64,000 bases of DNA, from positions 90,640,538-90,704,537 of the forward strand of contig OY720344.1 in the NCBI GenBank assembly GCA_963082975.1. Direction: 5' to 3'. The notes beneath the pieces are model-generated. The model was not told the DNA's origin. It saw only the letters and a program-made list of their open reading frames with translations, and searched no databases. Shown here one piece after another: positions 62,098-64,000 of this stretch (positions within the stretch are counted from its first letter, which is position 1; the number at the start of each line of letters is the position of its first letter). Origin of the DNA: Labia minor (Eukaryota; Arthropoda; Insecta; Dermaptera; Spongiphoridae). The position numbers were made by a program, and so were the translations under genes.

Positions 62098-62970
62098 TGA
62101 GCTTGTGGCCAGACACAGAACCGATCGACGATTTGAAATAAATTAATTTCCAAACAACTTGAATTAAAATGACTAAACTATATTATCTTGGTTTTTATTT
62201 TTTGTTTCATTATTTAATTATATTAATTACTACTATATTTTAAGTGAAATATTTTGGGACAATGAATATAAAATTATTACTTTGTAAACTACCACTTCCG
62301 GTTTCCGGTTATACACCAATTGTTGATGAATTCGTTGTACTGATGCATTAACTAAATATACCAAATTTTATCAAAATCCGTTGAGCCGTTCAAGCTATAC
62401 ACGTCTATATGAACACACAATGGGCGGACGGACGGACTGACAGATATCATACTAAAAATACTTTTTTCTGTTAACAAGTTGCGAATTCATCGTACTGATG
62501 CATTCAGTAAATATACCAAATTTTCTTAAAAATCCGTCAAATTTGGTATATTTACTTAATGCATTAGTGGGATGAATTGGTGAAAATCCGGAAACAGGAA
62601 GTGATTGTATTAACGATCGACGATAAGAAGGGAAGGGTTATTTTCACACCAAATTTCACATGAGTAGATTATTTTATATATCATCACGAATCATGCACTT
62701 TGTATTGGTTTTATCCTCGAGAAAAATCATCTTTATTAGTTTTTTCTTAATTTAAAATTATATGACGTCATCCAGCCACTCATGACGTCACAGCCTGATC
62801 TTACATATATATTATAAATAAAATAAAATTAAAAATATTATTGTTATATCCATATCTGTTTTTTATTTCATTAATAGATATATTAAAATTATTTGAAATT
62901 GTTTCTGTAGCTGGAAATTAATTTACTTAGTCGTCGGTTCAGACCTGGCCACAAGTCAACTTATTGAAAA
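62098..62970. mobile_element. REP-A copy C, composed of two opposed partial copies
   Basis: 62098-62160 and 62282-62480 read in the forward orientation (CTTGTGGCC..., CCACTTCCGGTTTCCGG..., GGGCGGACGGACGGAC). From about 62530 the sequence continues in the reverse orientation through TGACGTCA (62763 and 62783) to GACCTGGCCACAAGTCAA. Both outer ends are therefore the same terminus of the family. Confidence 0.8.
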
Positions 62971-63635
62971 TATTTAGAAAAAACTGGACTAGATTTATGA
63001 ATTAATTTACATATATAAAAAATTATTTTGGAAATAGTTCCACCAACTGAAAAATATACTGGAACCAAAGAAGGTTGAGATATATAAAATGTTAATTGGG
63101 TATGTAACTAATGTATTACTTACTAAATATTTTTTAGAATTAAAATAGAAATTCATACTAGAAAAGAATTGTTTAACGTAATTTGCTAAGAACACAGCAA
63201 AGAAAAGCATAACTCATCGATATCTTCGAAATGACATGTTAGACTTACTATACCGTATCCCAACCAAGATAAGAACAATTCTTACCATTTACCCTCTTTT
63301 TATGAAATATATTTACATTAAATTAAAATTATATCACATTCGGCAAATAATTTTAAATTTAAATTGAACCATTTACATTAATACGCCGCCTCCTTGCTTT
63401 TTTTCAAAATATGATAATTTCATTAATGAACTTCTTACTGACATATTTATAATTTTTTTTGTAAATTTTCATTAATATCTTTGAATAAAATTAAGCTTAT
63501 TGATTTAATAGAATTAATAGAATTAAACTTATTGATTCGATTTAAGATGTATTCTAAAACACCACTAATTTTAAAAATTAATATTTGTTTATTTTATTTT
63601 ATTTTAATATGTATTTTATTTGAAATAATTTGCAG

Positions 63636-63797
63636 TAGAGCGCTCACCTCTGCACTCCCCGCTCGCCCCTCTCTAAGCCCCTCCGCCGCCTGGACTGACC
63701 CCCTCCTGCAGGCAGGCAGAGTTGAACGTAGTCAGTTCCCCTTCCCTGGCCAGTGTAAGACCCTAAGCGGCATCTCCACTGAAATCATCCGCTAATC
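63636..63797 (+). other. GC-rich 160-bp block, possible exon or foreign sequence
   Basis: About 61 % GC by hand count (98 of 160) against roughly 20 % around it, with sharp edges. It starts right after TTTGCAG (acceptor-like) and is open through SALPARPSLSPSAAWTDPLL to a stop at 63795. Unrecognised; it could be an exon of a gene to the right, a fragment of a foreign or contaminant sequence, or part of an element. Confidence 0.35.
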
Positions 63798-64000
63798 AAG
63801 AATTAATTGTAATTTTATTATTTATTTTTATTAATTAAAAGGAAGATTAGTGAACTTTAAAAAAAAAATATTTCAATAAAAATTAAATTTTATAAAGTGC
63901 ATTTTTATAATTTTTTATTCATATACCCAAATAAATTTATAAATTTTTCATTCAAATCTCTGAAAAGAATTAATCTTAAATATTCTATCAGATCTCATTA

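Noticed and set aside
1-64000. CRISPR arrays, bacterial operons, ribosome binding sites, rRNA or intact tRNA genes
   Set aside because: None seen; the window is eukaryotic with introns. The tRNA-like pieces at 34178 and 59364 are too decayed to be genes.

Overview
This is a very AT-rich (roughly 80 % by eye) intron-bearing animal genomic window. The gene set points to an arthropod, most likely an insect: a Schnurri-type zinc-finger gene with the extra C-terminal finger triplet, a divergent ionotropic receptor (IR) and a pickpocket-type DEG/ENaC channel. I cannot name the species. Five protein genes are supported by exon-by-exon reading with GT-AG junctions and consistent phases.

Layout. 2-5289 (+): the last nine exons of schnurri, running in from the left edge. 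10341-11192 (+): a complete three-exon RPABC4/POLR2K, the small zinc-ribbon subunit shared by RNA polymerases I, II and III. 12179-19712 (-): a complete six-exon secreted lipase of the pancreatic-lipase family (435 aa, full Ser-Asp-His triad). 25381-35024 (+): a complete nine-exon divergent IR (600 aa). 37203-53790 (+): a complete eleven-exon pickpocket-like channel (522 aa) whose short first exon lies 8.75 kb upstream of the second. From 53791 to the right edge no gene was recognised.

Introns and intergenic DNA are crowded with mobile elements: seven copies of one interspersed repeat family (called REP-B here), three copies plus a fragment of another (REP-A) that carries paired CRE palindromes, mariner remnants, a Tigger/pogo-like element with both ends, two hAT-derived elements, TIR MITEs, LINE reverse-transcriptase fragments and tRNA-like SINE pieces. 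Several are nested, so relative insertion order can be read.

The most unusual structures are: (i) a 342-bp inverted repeat with only two mismatches, inside a 1.8-kb insertion that split a mariner copy with a TA duplication, in IR intron 2; (ii) an ankyrin-repeat block embedded in opposite orientation inside a decayed hAT transposase, in intron 1 of the channel gene; (iii) the CRE-carrying repeat family; and (iv) a 160-bp block of about 61 % GC near the right edge. The IR and channel genes are tandem neighbours on the same strand and both are candidate chemosensory receptors, but nothing in the sequence shows that they work together.
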